From assembly GCF_014208035.1 (NCBI RefSeq), contig NZ_JACHMK010000001.1, positions 310,001 to 374,000 on the forward strand: DNA of 64,000 bases, given 5' to 3'. A program made the translations under genes and the position numbers. The notes beneath the pieces are model-generated. The model was given only the letters and a program-made list of their open reading frames with translations, had not been told where the DNA came from and searched no databases. Below, piece by piece: positions 1 to 7,954 of this stretch (position 1 is its first letter; each line of letters starts with the position of its first letter). This DNA is from Schaalia hyovaginalis (GTDB lineage Bacteria > Actinomycetota > Actinomycetes > Actinomycetales > Actinomycetaceae).

Positions 1-561
1 GCCGTGTCCGGCATCGGCCTGGCGAATGCCGCTTCGGCGACGGCCCGCGCCCTCGCCCTCGTCGATGCGCAGATCGTCATCGCCGCGGGAACCACCGGCG
101 GACTGGCCCGCGAGATCGAGGTCGGGGACATCGCCGCTGGCGTGACGACGATTTACGGGGCGGCCGATGCCACGGCCTTCGGATACGCGCCCGGCCAGGT
201 GCCGGGAATGCCGGCCGACTACACGACGGCTCCGGCCACGATCGCCGAGGTCGAGGCCCTCGGCGGGGTGCTGGAGCACCCGGTGCGCACGGGTCGTGTC
301 GTCTCCTCCGATTCCTTCATCACCGCGCCTCTCGCAGAACCGACGCGCGAGCGCTTCCCCGACGCGATCGGCGCCGACATGGAGACCTGCGCGATGGCGG
401 AAGTCGCCTGGTCGGCGGGCGTGGACTGGGTGAGCCTGCGGGCGGTGTCCGACCTGTGCGGTCCGAGTGCGGACCAGGACTTCCACATGGATTCCGAGGA
501 GGCGGCCCGTCATTCCGCGGCCGCCATTCGCGCCTTCCTCCGCTCGAGGGCGGCCTCGTGA
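1..561 (+). CDS. MTA/SAH nucleosidase-type nucleoside hydrolase, 5' end cut by the window
   Basis: The reading frame is open from the first base, so the gene starts upstream; 186 codons remain. Enzymes of this family cleave the glycosidic bond of 5'-methylthioadenosine or S-adenosylhomocysteine in the cytoplasm. Visible family marks are the AVSGIG strand at the start, the substrate-binding Met-Glu in GADMETCAM (Glu at visible residue 128) and the catalytic Asp of AVSDL at visible residue 151. The stop codon shares one base with the ATG of the next gene, so the two are probably translated together. A related nucleoside phosphorylase or futalosine hydrolase role cannot be excluded without the missing N-terminus. 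Confidence 0.8.
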   Translation, partial: AVSGIGLANAASATARALALVDAQIVIAAGTTGGLAREIEVGDIAAGVTTIYGAADATAFGYAPGQVPGMPADYTTAPATIAEVEALGGVLEHPVRTGRVVSSDSFITAPLAEPTRERFPDAIGADMETCAMAEVAWSAGVDWVSLRAVSDLCGPSADQDFHMDSEEAARHSAAAIRAFLRSRAAS

Positions 562-1052
562 TGCGGGTCCTCATGGTGTGCACGGGGAACATCTGCCGCT
601 CCACGATGGCGCACCAGCTGCTGGATGAAGCGGTGGAGGCGGCCGGACTCGCCGCTGAGATCGAGGTGGATTCCGCTGGCGTCTCCGATGAGGAAGAGGG
701 CAACCCGATCGATCGGCGGGCGGCGCGGGTCCTGCGCGAGAACGGGCACGGCGTCCCCGACCATCGGGCGCGTCAGGTGCGTTCGGGTGAGCTCGGGCAG
801 TGGGACCTCGTCTTGGCGATGACCGGGCACCATCTCGCCGCGTTGAATCGACTGCGTGAACGCGCGGGGCTCCGCGGAGCGGAGCGTCCCGAGATCCGCC
901 TGTTCCGAGACTTCGATCCCGAGGCGCGTCCCGGCGATAGGGATCTGCCCGACCCCTGGTACGGGGGGTATTCCGACTTCGTCGAGACTCTCGAGGTCGT
1001 TGAGCGGACGACGCCCTTCGTGCTCGAGTACACAAAACGACTCCGGGGCTGA
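561..1052 (+). CDS. low-molecular-weight protein tyrosine phosphatase
   Basis: A 163-residue cytoplasmic phosphatase of usual family length. The P-loop C-x5-R-S lies at residues 7-14 (CTGNICRS), with nucleophile Cys7 and phosphate-binding Arg13. The general-acid loop DPWYGG begins at Asp131. ATG at 561 overlaps the upstream stop by one base, which fixes the start and implies an operon with the nucleosidase gene. Family members act on phosphotyrosine proteins, often those of capsule export, or on phosphoarginine; nothing nearby shows the substrate. Confidence 0.9.
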   Translation: MRVLMVCTGNICRSTMAHQLLDEAVEAAGLAAEIEVDSAGVSDEEEGNPIDRRAARVLRENGHGVPDHRARQVRSGELGQWDLVLAMTGHHLAALNRLRERAGLRGAERPEIRLFRDFDPEARPGDRDLPDPWYGGYSDFVETLEVVERTTPFVLEYTKRLRG

Positions 1053-1080
1053 GACGGGGTAGCTGGGTCGCTTCGGATCC

Positions 1081-1839
1081 TCAGCCTCGAGGGAAGAACC
1101 ACGAGGAGATGCGGGTCCATACGGCCAGGGAAGAGACTGGGGCCAGGCGTGTGATCGCCTCGTCTTGCGTGTCGTCGTAGGCGAGTTCATAGAGGCACTC
1201 GGGTACAGATAGCGTAAGGATCAGGTCGCTCATCCGCCACTGCTCGCCGTCAAGGTCGAAGCATGCCAACGCGGATACAGTCCACGTGCCGTGTGCGAAA
1301 GAGACCGTGAGAGGCGAGGGCCCATCGTGAGCGCCGGGCTCTCCTCCATGGTCGATGTTCTTAGAGACTTGACGAAGGAGACGATCCGCGGCATCAAGGT
1401 TGCCGCGGTCGATCAATTCCACGAATTTTCCAGGCAGAGTATGGGGGCCGAGATCGACCATCTCACGAGGCCGGAGATCGAGGAGAGGGAGAACTAACGA
1501 AGGGTTATCGCAGGGGGCAACTTCTTGCAGGCGGTGCGTGTTGCCCTCGATAAGGACACCGGTTACGCTCTGGGCGCCGATCCAGGTCTCGATGTGTCGG
1601 CCCTCTGCCGGGTGCATGAGTGATCCGAGGAAACGGCGGCGTGCGGTGGTCAGGCCTTCAACAATGGGAGCACATTCTGGTGTAGGACCTGCTGTGTTGA
1701 GGATTCCGGCTTTTCTTAAAGAGCGTGTTCGGCGATGATCTGGCGGAATCGTTCCCAAACAGACGGCGGTGAGGATCGTGTACTCGGTCTCGTCAAGAAT
1801 GAGGATCGGGGCCGGACCCTTCCGGTCGATCGATGCCAT
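1081..1839 (-). CDS. hypothetical protein of a WXG100-like locus (ESX-associated type?)
   Basis: A 252-residue protein with no signal peptide or membrane segment, last gene of a five-gene minus-strand group. Its ATG (1839-1837) shares a base with the stop of the preceding gene, so translation is coupled. I do not recognise the fold. Size and placement beside a WXG100-like gene resemble EspG-type chaperones of ESX secretion loci, but I see no diagnostic motif, so that is only a hypothesis. The gene ends head-to-head with the phosphatase gene, about 28 bases apart. Confidence 0.65.
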   Translation of the reverse strand: MASIDRKGPAPILILDETEYTILTAVCLGTIPPDHRRTRSLRKAGILNTAGPTPECAPIVEGLTTARRRFLGSLMHPAEGRHIETWIGAQSVTGVLIEGNTHRLQEVAPCDNPSLVLPLLDLRPREMVDLGPHTLPGKFVELIDRGNLDAADRLLRQVSKNIDHGGEPGAHDGPSPLTVSFAHGTWTVSALACFDLDGEQWRMSDLILTLSVPECLYELAYDDTQDEAITRLAPVSSLAVWTRISSWFFPRG

Positions 1840-2390
1840 CAGATCACCTCCACAGTATTGAGAATGCCGATGAAGCCTTCGTAGCGGTTTTCGAAATCGC
1901 GCGTCGGGCAGGTGAAGGTCGCGGATAGACCGAGGCGGGTCTCGGGAGTGTATGGGTGGGGGATGGTCCAGGTCCATTGGAGGGTCGTGAGCGAGCGCTC
2001 ATCAAGGATGAACAGGCCCGTACGGACGAGGGTCGCGTCCGACAATCCGTCCCATCGGGCGATGTCGATGATCTGGAAGCCGGGGATCTCTTGTGTTGTT
2101 CGTGTTGTCAGTGCGGCTTGCCAGTCTTCTTCCGAGAGGTCTGCGGGAAGGTCTTCAACCGTGACGACCAGGGTGTCCGTCCAGCCGGTTTCCGTATCGG
2201 TTTGGGGAAGGGCGAGGGCGAGGTCGATGGAGGAGCCGAAAGGCTGCAGCAGCCGGAAGGAGTCGGATGCGCCGTGGATCGTCCCCTCGTCAATCGGCGC
2301 ACCTGCGGCCGATTCGATCAAGAGGGTGCTGTCCGGAGCGTCGAGTCCGAGGAAGGCGCCGCGGAAATGCCGAGTAGGTGTTGTCGTCAT
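1839..2390 (-). CDS. hypothetical protein of a WXG100-like locus
   Basis: A 183-residue, acidic, predicted cytoplasmic protein, fourth of the minus-strand group that begins at 4338. It is rich in beta-strand-like stretches and has an aromatic-rich segment (LQWTWTIPHPY). I recognise no domain. It sits 15 bases after the membrane-protein gene and overlaps the next gene by one base (TGATG). The tight spacing supports joint expression, perhaps as an accessory or immunity-type partner of the 375-residue protein encoded upstream; this role is inferred from position alone. Confidence 0.65.
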   Translation of the reverse strand: MTTTPTRHFRGAFLGLDAPDSTLLIESAAGAPIDEGTIHGASDSFRLLQPFGSSIDLALALPQTDTETGWTDTLVVTVEDLPADLSEEDWQAALTTRTTQEIPGFQIIDIARWDGLSDATLVRTGLFILDERSLTTLQWTWTIPHPYTPETRLGLSATFTCPTRDFENRYEGFIGILNTVEVI

Positions 2391-2405
2391 CGAGGCCTGA
2401 TCCTC

Positions 2406-2903
2406 CTAGAGATCGCATGCGTCTGGTGAAGTGTCTTCGAGCTTCGTCACAGGTCCCGTCAGTCCTGCGGCGTCTTGCGCATGCTCTACAGGTGAGCCGA
2501 GTGCGCAGGCGCAACTGGGTGCTCGCCCAGCAGTCGACTTCTTCCGCATGCGGCGGGTTGCACGTCGGTGCTCATGCCAGGACGGGTCCGTCCAGTTCGG
2601 CAGGCGGATCGGAAGCCAGTACACGACGAGAGCTAGCAGGATGATGAACAGAGAAAGACCAGTCAGTGTGTCCGTGACAATCTCGGGTCCGTCGTTCTCT
2701 CTGATCAACGTTCTGATACCGACGAGCAGGGTAAGGGTTGCCCAAGTCGGGTGGAAGACTGTGATGTCGGAACGGCGCTTTGTAATCGACGGTCCCTTGC
2801 GAAGGCCGCGCCCGAGCCGAGTGTCAGTGAACATTGCAAGCGTCCAGAGGATCCACGTCAATAGCGACCATATGAGAAGGGCGTATGCCCAGAAATGATC
2901 CAT
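2406..2903 (-). CDS. small membrane protein of a WXG100-like locus
   Basis: A 165-residue protein. The first about 22 residues form a Trp/Leu-rich membrane segment, a second hydrophobic stretch lies around residues 47-66, and a third around 80-103 is followed by a basic, Arg-rich cytoplasmic tail. The ATG at 2903 was chosen because upstream codons in the same frame lie inside the preceding gene. It starts 10 bases after the 375-residue protein gene. Membrane proteins in this position are often immunity proteins for secreted toxins of WXG/LXG type, but no sequence motif shows that here. Confidence 0.7.
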   Translation of the reverse strand: MDHFWAYALLIWSLLTWILWTLAMFTDTRLGRGLRKGPSITKRRSDITVFHPTWATLTLLVGIRTLIRENDGPEIVTDTLTGLSLFIILLALVVYWLPIRLPNWTDPSWHEHRRATRRMRKKSTAGRAPSCACALGSPVEHAQDAAGLTGPVTKLEDTSPDACDL

Positions 2904-2913
2904 CAGTGTTCCC

Positions 2914-4041
2914 CTAGTGAAACAGTTTCGACACGAGTTCACTCGCGCCGTCTGCGAGGAGTTTGCCCCCCTCGCTGCCAGCAATTCCTCCCACGATTCC
3001 TCCCACGATGCCGCCGACGGCGATGCCGATCGGGCCGCCGAGAGTGCCGATCGTTGCTCCAAGCTGTGCACCTGCCCAGGCGCCACCGTATCCCGCCGCG
3101 CCCTCGAGAAGGCCATGTGTCGCCGCTCGCGCGGCTTTCTCCCCGGTTCCCATTGAGGGGTTCGACGAGTCCTTTTCCCACTGGTCGTATGCCGCGATGC
3201 CTCCTTGGAGAACTGCGGCGCCCTTACCGACCTTGTCAAGAACTCCACCGACTTTGGATAGGCCCCTGCCTAGAGTGCGGGTGAAGTCACTGGCTTTGCC
3301 AGGGGCAGCCGTCCAGTTCTCCGGCTTCGTTTTGAGAAGGATCTGTTCAAGACGGCCGAGACTAGACAGATTCCGAAAACGCCCGCCGACACTGACACCA
3401 TTGACCATTGCGCCTGCCGGGAAACGCGGCGTAAACCTGCATTCGGTCAGTCGCTTGAGTGTCCAAGTTCCCGCGATGGCGAGTCGTTCGACCCAATCGG
3501 CGGCCGTCGCGATATCTCCCGTATCGCCGTGGAACCCGAGGCTATCGTCGAGTATTCCTGCGATTCCGCGGATCTGGTCGCAGGCATCTTCGAAGTCGTC
3601 ATGTGTTTCTGCTTCGTCCGTGCGGATGCGATAGACGGACTCATCAATGCTGTCGAACACCTCAAGTTGGGCGGAGTAGGAGTCGCTTTCCGGGTGGTTC
3701 GGCGGATAAATCTCGTTGACCGTCACCGTCAGGTTTGCGCTAATTGCATGCGATTTTTCTGCCTCGAGTCGGCTCTCAATGGAATGGAGGCTTCGCCCGA
3801 GAGTTTTGAGGGCATTAATCAGGGCTTCGACGTCGTCTCGAAGGTCTTCAACGGTACGGATCAAACGATCGGCGTTGGCGACGATCGCCTCGGAAGTCTT
3901 CCCATCGGAATCATCGTCGACCGCGCCTTTAGCTTTGATGAGGTCCTGTCTGACCTCATCAATGGATGACTCGTGTTTCTCAAGCTGCCAGGCGAGGTCT
4001 TCAGGGATCGAGGGGACGGTCAGCATTCTGATATTGATCAT
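2914..4041 (-). CDS. large alpha-helical WXG/LXG-like protein with C-terminal glycine-zipper region
   Basis: A 375-residue protein. The first about 110 residues are heptad-rich and helical, as in secretion targets of type VII systems. The C-terminal part (from about residue 285) is Gly/Ala-rich, with repeated GG-IVGG-type zipper segments that could insert in membranes. It follows the 92-residue WXG100-like gene by 18 bases, the usual small-partner/large-partner order. No nuclease, NADase or other known toxin domain is visible. Possible roles are a pore-forming type VII effector or a structural secreted protein. No ESX machinery gene (EccC, MycP) lies in this window. Confidence 0.65.
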   Translation of the reverse strand: MINIRMLTVPSIPEDLAWQLEKHESSIDEVRQDLIKAKGAVDDDSDGKTSEAIVANADRLIRTVEDLRDDVEALINALKTLGRSLHSIESRLEAEKSHAISANLTVTVNEIYPPNHPESDSYSAQLEVFDSIDESVYRIRTDEAETHDDFEDACDQIRGIAGILDDSLGFHGDTGDIATAADWVERLAIAGTWTLKRLTECRFTPRFPAGAMVNGVSVGGRFRNLSSLGRLEQILLKTKPENWTAAPGKASDFTRTLGRGLSKVGGVLDKVGKGAAVLQGGIAAYDQWEKDSSNPSMGTGEKAARAATHGLLEGAAGYGGAWAGAQLGATIGTLGGPIGIAVGGIVGGIVGGIAGSEGGKLLADGASELVSKLFH

Positions 4042-4059
4042 TGCGACATGCCTTGCCTC

Positions 4060-4338
4060 TCAGCGGATCGAATGGCTGCGCAGATGCTCCAGGAGTCTAT
4101 CTTCGTGCGATTCGAAATCGTTGGCGGTCTGCGTGAGGTTCGTGGAGAAGGAGCGTACGGCTTCCGCTAGCTTCTTCGCCCGTTGATCGAGGTCGGAGAG
4201 GACTTTCGACAGGGAAGCAGTAGAGCGTCCGAGGTCGACGGCCGCGGGTATCGTCGTCCCGTCGAGGGTTTCTGCGGTCGCGCTCATCGCCTTTGCTTGA
4301 GCGCGCAAAAGTTCCGTGTTGATCGCGATTGTGTTCAT
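4060..4338 (-). CDS. WXG100-like small helical protein
   Basis: A 92-residue, almost wholly alpha-helical protein of the length typical for WXG100 (EsxA/EsxB) proteins. No clear W-x-G turn is present, so membership rests on length, helix content and the large helical protein encoded next. It is the first gene of the minus-strand group 4338-1081. Proteins of this type form helical hairpin dimers with a partner and carry it to the type VII secretion ATPase. It could also be a non-secreted chaperone. Confidence 0.65.
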   Translation of the reverse strand: MNTIAINTELLRAQAKAMSATAETLDGTTIPAAVDLGRSTASLSKVLSDLDQRAKKLAEAVRSFSTNLTQTANDFESHEDRLLEHLRSHSIR

Positions 4339-4411
4339 GTGTGCTCCGGGGTTGACGACCGCTTCAACGTGACCCGGTCACCACTCTACGACGACATTGG
4401 AGGAGAATCGA

Positions 4412-5749
4412 TCAGGGGCCGACTTTGGTCGATCTGCGTGGTCTCTCGTCCTCGTCACCGGGAGCACGGTGCTGTGAGAGAAGTTGCTGATCGGGCGATA
4501 CGGTAAAAGAGATCGCCGTGAACAGGAAGGCGATCAGGCCCGTGATCATGAAGATCCAGGCGATCGGAGCGCGGTCGGCGAGCGGTCCGAGGACGCACAT
4601 GCCCGCCGGCATGGCGAGGACCGCGACGATGTTCGTCACGGAGAAGACCCGGCCCATGAACTCCGCTTCGACGCTGGTCTGAAGGAGCGTCATGACGGGC
4701 GCGGAGAAGAAGGGAATCATGACGGCGAGGACGAACATGAGCGCGAAGATCGTCCAAAGACCGACTCGGACGCCGAGGAGGGGGGTGAGGCCGAAGGCCG
4801 CCGACAGCAGCCCGAAGCTCAGGCACGAGACGAGGAGCATCCGCGACTGATTCCACTTCGCCCCCACCGAGGAGATGAGGATGCCGCCCAGGAGCATCCC
4901 CGCGGAGAAGGCGAGCTCAGTGGCCGTGAGCGGCCAGACCGCATCGGTGAAGTCCTTCGCGATGAACAGCGGCGTGAGGAACGAGGGCGCGACGACGAGC
5001 GTGAAGATCACCGTGTAGACGACGAGGATCCACGCGATGGTCCGATGCCCGAAGGCGTAGCGGATGCCCTCGACGAGGTCGCGCGTGAAGGAGGTCCCTG
5101 CCTCGGCGCCCGAGCGGACGGTAGCGACGGGAATCGTGAGGACGATGCCGACGCCGATGACGGCGGTGACGACGTCAATCCAGAAGGTCGGGATAAGCCC
5201 GCCCCATCCGTAGACCGCGCCGGCGACGACCGGCGAGAGGAGGGCCATCGCGGATGCGATCGTCTGATTGATCCCGTTGATGCGCATGAGCTGGGCGGAC
5301 GGCACGAGCTGGGGGAGGAGCGCGCTCACCGCGGGCTGCTGGAACCCCTGGCCGATGGAGCGGATCGCGACGGCCGCGAGGATGAGCCAGAGCGAGGCCT
5401 CGCCGACCGCCATCCACGCGGCGAGTCCCAGGGTGACGAGGGCGATCACGGAGTCCGATACGACGATGACCGTCTTGCGGTTCATCCTGTCCGCGAGCGT
5501 CCCCCCGAAGAAGGACACGATCGCCTGGGGGACGAAGGCCACGACGGAGTACAGCATGATGACCCACCCCTGCTTGAGGGTGAGGGTGAGGTGCCACAGG
5601 ATCGCGTACTGGACGATGCTCGATCCGAAGAGGGAGATCGCCTGGGCGCCGAGGAAGAGGCCGACGCGCTGCTTCCAGGCGGGGAATTCATCTTCGGCGG
5701 GACTCGGGTGAGGAGCGGCCTCGGCAGATTCCGCGGGGAGATCAGTCAT
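4412..5749 (-). CDS. MFS transporter, drug/macrolide-efflux type
   Basis: A 445-residue integral membrane protein with about twelve hydrophobic segments. The signature GGTLADRMNRK between helices 2 and 3 is the MFS loop motif and is followed by a hydrophobic helix typical of DHA3-type exporters (MefA/Tet(V)-like). N- and C-terminal tails are charged and cytoplasmic. The substrate cannot be read from the sequence; family members expel drugs or lipophilic compounds by proton antiport. It is separated by about 60 bases from the kinase gene on the same strand and seems to be its own unit. Confidence 0.85.
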   Translation of the reverse strand: MTDLPAESAEAAPHPSPAEDEFPAWKQRVGLFLGAQAISLFGSSIVQYAILWHLTLTLKQGWVIMLYSVVAFVPQAIVSFFGGTLADRMNRKTVIVVSDSVIALVTLGLAAWMAVGEASLWLILAAVAIRSIGQGFQQPAVSALLPQLVPSAQLMRINGINQTIASAMALLSPVVAGAVYGWGGLIPTFWIDVVTAVIGVGIVLTIPVATVRSGAEAGTSFTRDLVEGIRYAFGHRTIAWILVVYTVIFTLVVAPSFLTPLFIAKDFTDAVWPLTATELAFSAGMLLGGILISSVGAKWNQSRMLLVSCLSFGLLSAAFGLTPLLGVRVGLWTIFALMFVLAVMIPFFSAPVMTLLQTSVEAEFMGRVFSVTNIVAVLAMPAGMCVLGPLADRAPIAWIFMITGLIAFLFTAISFTVSPDQQLLSQHRAPGDEDERPRRSTKVGP

Positions 5750-5810
5750 TCCGGGAACACTAGCAAGCGCCTCCCCGTCTGACTATCGTTGGATAGACGG
5801 TGTGCGCCGC

Positions 5811-6539
5811 TCAATCTTCAGCGGACACGACCGCGTCGGCCCGATCGCGGCAGGCGGCGACGAGCTCGATGTTCGGGGCGTCCACCGTCCTCACCCAGTG
5901 GGCGGCGTCCGCGCGATTACGGCCGAAGGCCTCATGACGGGCGATGAGCCTGCGGTACACGTCCTCGACGGGAGTGTCGATGTGAACGAGGAGGTCGATG
6001 AAAGCGCGGGCCTCGCGCCAGCCCTCCTTGTCGAGGCCGAGGTAATTCCCTTCGGTGATGACGATCCCCCCGGCGGGCAGGAGGATCGATGCGGCGACGG
6101 GCTCGTGCAGGTCGCGCCTGTAGTCGGGGGCGAGGACCGGGCGGCGGGCCCGGTGGACCCGTTCGAGCAGGGCGGCGAAGCCCCACACGTCGAAGGTGTC
6201 GGGCGCGCCCTTGCGATCGTGCCGGTCGAGATCGTCCAGGAGCGCGTTCGACATGTGGAAGCCGTCCATCGGAGCAACGCCGGCGACCTCGACCCCCGCC
6301 GCTTCGAGGATCTCGGCGGTGAGCTGGGCGACGGTGGTCTTCCCGGTCCCCGGGGGCCCGGTCAGCCCGAGGACCCTCAGGTCCTCGCCGCGGGCGAGGC
6401 GGTGGAGGACGAGGTCGGCGATCTGCTGCGCGATCGACAGCGAGGCCAGCGCCCGTTCGCCCGAGTGAGCGCGGGGGACGGCGACGGCTAAGGGGCCGTC
6501 GTCCGTGCCCGGATCAGCGGGGCCGCCCTCGACGATCAT
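5811..6539 (-). CDS. P-loop nucleoside/sugar kinase (uridine kinase-like, YggC/FrcK type)
   Basis: A 242-residue cytoplasmic kinase. Walker A GPPGTGKTT lies at residues 61-69, a substrate-side PMDGFHMSN motif follows at about residue 90, and VITEGNYL is the lid-side strand. This pattern is shared by uridine kinase, pantothenate kinase and the fructokinase-like YggC group, so the substrate is uncertain. It lies 12 bases downstream of the phosphoribosyltransferase gene on the same strand, which favours a nucleoside salvage setting. Confidence 0.8.
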   Translation of the reverse strand: MIVEGGPADPGTDDGPLAVAVPRAHSGERALASLSIAQQIADLVLHRLARGEDLRVLGLTGPPGTGKTTVAQLTAEILEAAGVEVAGVAPMDGFHMSNALLDDLDRHDRKGAPDTFDVWGFAALLERVHRARRPVLAPDYRRDLHEPVAASILLPAGGIVITEGNYLGLDKEGWREARAFIDLLVHIDTPVEDVYRRLIARHEAFGRNRADAAHWVRTVDAPNIELVAACRDRADAVVSAED

Positions 6540-6551
6540 GATGCGAGGGCG

Positions 6552-7103
6552 TCAGGCCGTGATGATGGGGAGCGTCGACCAGGGGAAGTTGATCCACTTG
6601 TCGGTATCCCGCCACACGTAGTCGGGCTCGATGATCGAGACGGGCTTCTTGTAGATGACCGCGCAGCGGGCATCGACCTTCACGGGCGCCTCCCCGTCGA
6701 GGGAGAGGCCGTGGGTGGCGATGAGGTCCATGACCATCTTGAGCGTCTTGCCGGAGTCGGCGACGTCGTCGACGACGAGGACGCGCTTCCCGTTCATCGC
6801 GGACACGTCCATGAGGGGCGGAAGGAGGACGGGCTCTTCGAGGGTCTGGCCGACGCCGGTGTAGAACTCGACGTTCATCGTGCCGCAGGCCTTGACATCC
6901 ATCGCGTACGAGATCGCGCCGGCGGGGATGAGTCCGCCGCGGGCGATCGCGATGATGAGCTCGGGGATCCATCCGGACTCGACGATCTGGGTCGTGAGCT
7001 CGCGTGACGCTGTGCCGAAGAGCTCCCAAGTGAGGATTTCGCGCTCGGGGGCGTCCGATGCGTCCTTGCTCGTCGCCAGTCGGGTCGCGGACTGCTCGGT
7101 CAT
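6552..7103 (-). CDS. purine phosphoribosyltransferase (xanthine/hypoxanthine type)
   Basis: A 183-residue type I phosphoribosyltransferase. The PRPP-binding loop VLVVDDVADSGKT is at residues 108-120 and IAIARGGLIP at about 51-60 is the pyrophosphate-side loop. These enzymes convert a free purine base and PRPP to the nucleotide. The C-terminal YVWRDTDKWINFPW is typical of the xanthine/guanine group. First gene of a two-gene minus-strand unit with the kinase at 5811-6539. Confidence 0.85.
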   Translation of the reverse strand: MTEQSATRLATSKDASDAPEREILTWELFGTASRELTTQIVESGWIPELIIAIARGGLIPAGAISYAMDVKACGTMNVEFYTGVGQTLEEPVLLPPLMDVSAMNGKRVLVVDDVADSGKTLKMVMDLIATHGLSLDGEAPVKVDARCAVIYKKPVSIIEPDYVWRDTDKWINFPWSTLPIITA

Positions 7104-7432
7104 GTCACTCCTGTCGTCGTCGCCTGCGGGTGCTCCTCGGACCGGCGCTCCGATCCTCAGGTCTCCAGATTAGCCCCCGGGAGCGGTGCCCACGTGCCGC
7201 GCGGCGGTGACCCGGGGCGGTAGAGGACGCCGTTTCCGCCCGCCCCGCTGCTTCCTCGAGGGGAACGGGGAGCGCGCGCCGTCCCCGCGAGGCGGCGGTG
7301 TAGCCGAATTCACCCGCCGCCGCGAGGCGAGGACCGGAAGCGAAGCCCGGAAGGAGACTGCCCCTCGGGCCCTCGCGCATGCGCTCGCGGGCCTCGACCC
7401 CTGGATGTACTCGGTCATCAGCTTGGTGACAC
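7104..7432. other. 329-base gene-free stretch
   Basis: Lies between the phosphoribosyltransferase start and the SprT-like stop, both on the minus strand, so it should contain the promoter of the former and the end of the latter's transcript. A GC-rich imperfect inverted repeat (about 7289-7325, GGCGG facing CCGCC around an AT-richer loop) may be a terminator. No convincing codon pattern or tRNA fold is seen. Confidence 0.35.
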
Positions 7433-7954
7433 TCAGCTGACCGGGGGCATGGCATGCAGCATCCTCGCCAGCTCCCTCGCGTAGGGCCCGCCGGGTTCGG
7501 TCGGCTCGCCTTCGCGCGTCCACCGGAGGATCCGCTCGGGGTCGAAAACCCTCGCGCAGACTCCGCAGGAGGTGACGCGGCGGGGTGCGCGGAAGAGGCG
7601 CCTCTGAGCCCCGCACTTCGGGCAGGTCCCCACCCAGGGCTCTTCGGGCCGGGGGAGCGAAGCGGGAAGCCGCGCGGAATCCGGCGCTCCGAGTGTGCGC
7701 GCCTGCTTCTTCCACACGGCATCGTGGCGATGACTCGCGCCGACCAGGGCGTGCGCGATCTCGTGAAGGATCACCCCGCGCACGGTGTCGGCGTCATAAA
7801 GCTCGGTCAAAGGGCCTGACAGGGTGATCGTCCTCGTCGAATGGACGCACGATCCCGCTCGGCGCCGCGCCGTGTCGAAGCGGAAGCGCCAGTCGCCCAG
7901 GCCCGAGGCCTCCATGAGGGCGCGGGCCTGGGCGCGCGCGAGTTCGCGTTTCAC
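7433..7954 (-). CDS. SprT-like zinc metalloprotein
   Basis: A 173-residue protein with the zinc-metalloprotease helix HEIAH at residues 64-68 and a C-terminal zinc ribbon with Cys pairs 111/114 and 130/133, the SprT/Spartan-like arrangement. The start is GTG at 7954, which overlaps the TGA of the LacI gene as GTGA, implying translational coupling. Eukaryotic relatives digest DNA-protein crosslinks; bacterial members are poorly characterised. Its position at the tail of a sugar-uptake operon is probably incidental. Confidence 0.8.
   Translation of the reverse strand: MKRELARAQARALMEASGLGDWRFRFDTARRRAGSCVHSTRTITLSGPLTELYDADTVRGVILHEIAHALVGASHRHDAVWKKQARTLGAPDSARLPASLPRPEEPWVGTCPKCGAQRRLFRAPRRVTSCGVCARVFDPERILRWTREGEPTEPGGPYARELARMLHAMPPVS

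Noticed and set aside
4484..5782. Long plus-strand frame opposite the MFS gene
   Set aside because: Its composition (Glu/Asp/Arg/Gly only, no family pattern) is the mirror of a GC-rich gene; the minus strand has twelve membrane helices.
7170..7440. Small minus-strand frame starting MTEYIQG
   Set aside because: Composition turns to Arg/Pro/Ser-rich GC filler after ten residues; no ribosome site.
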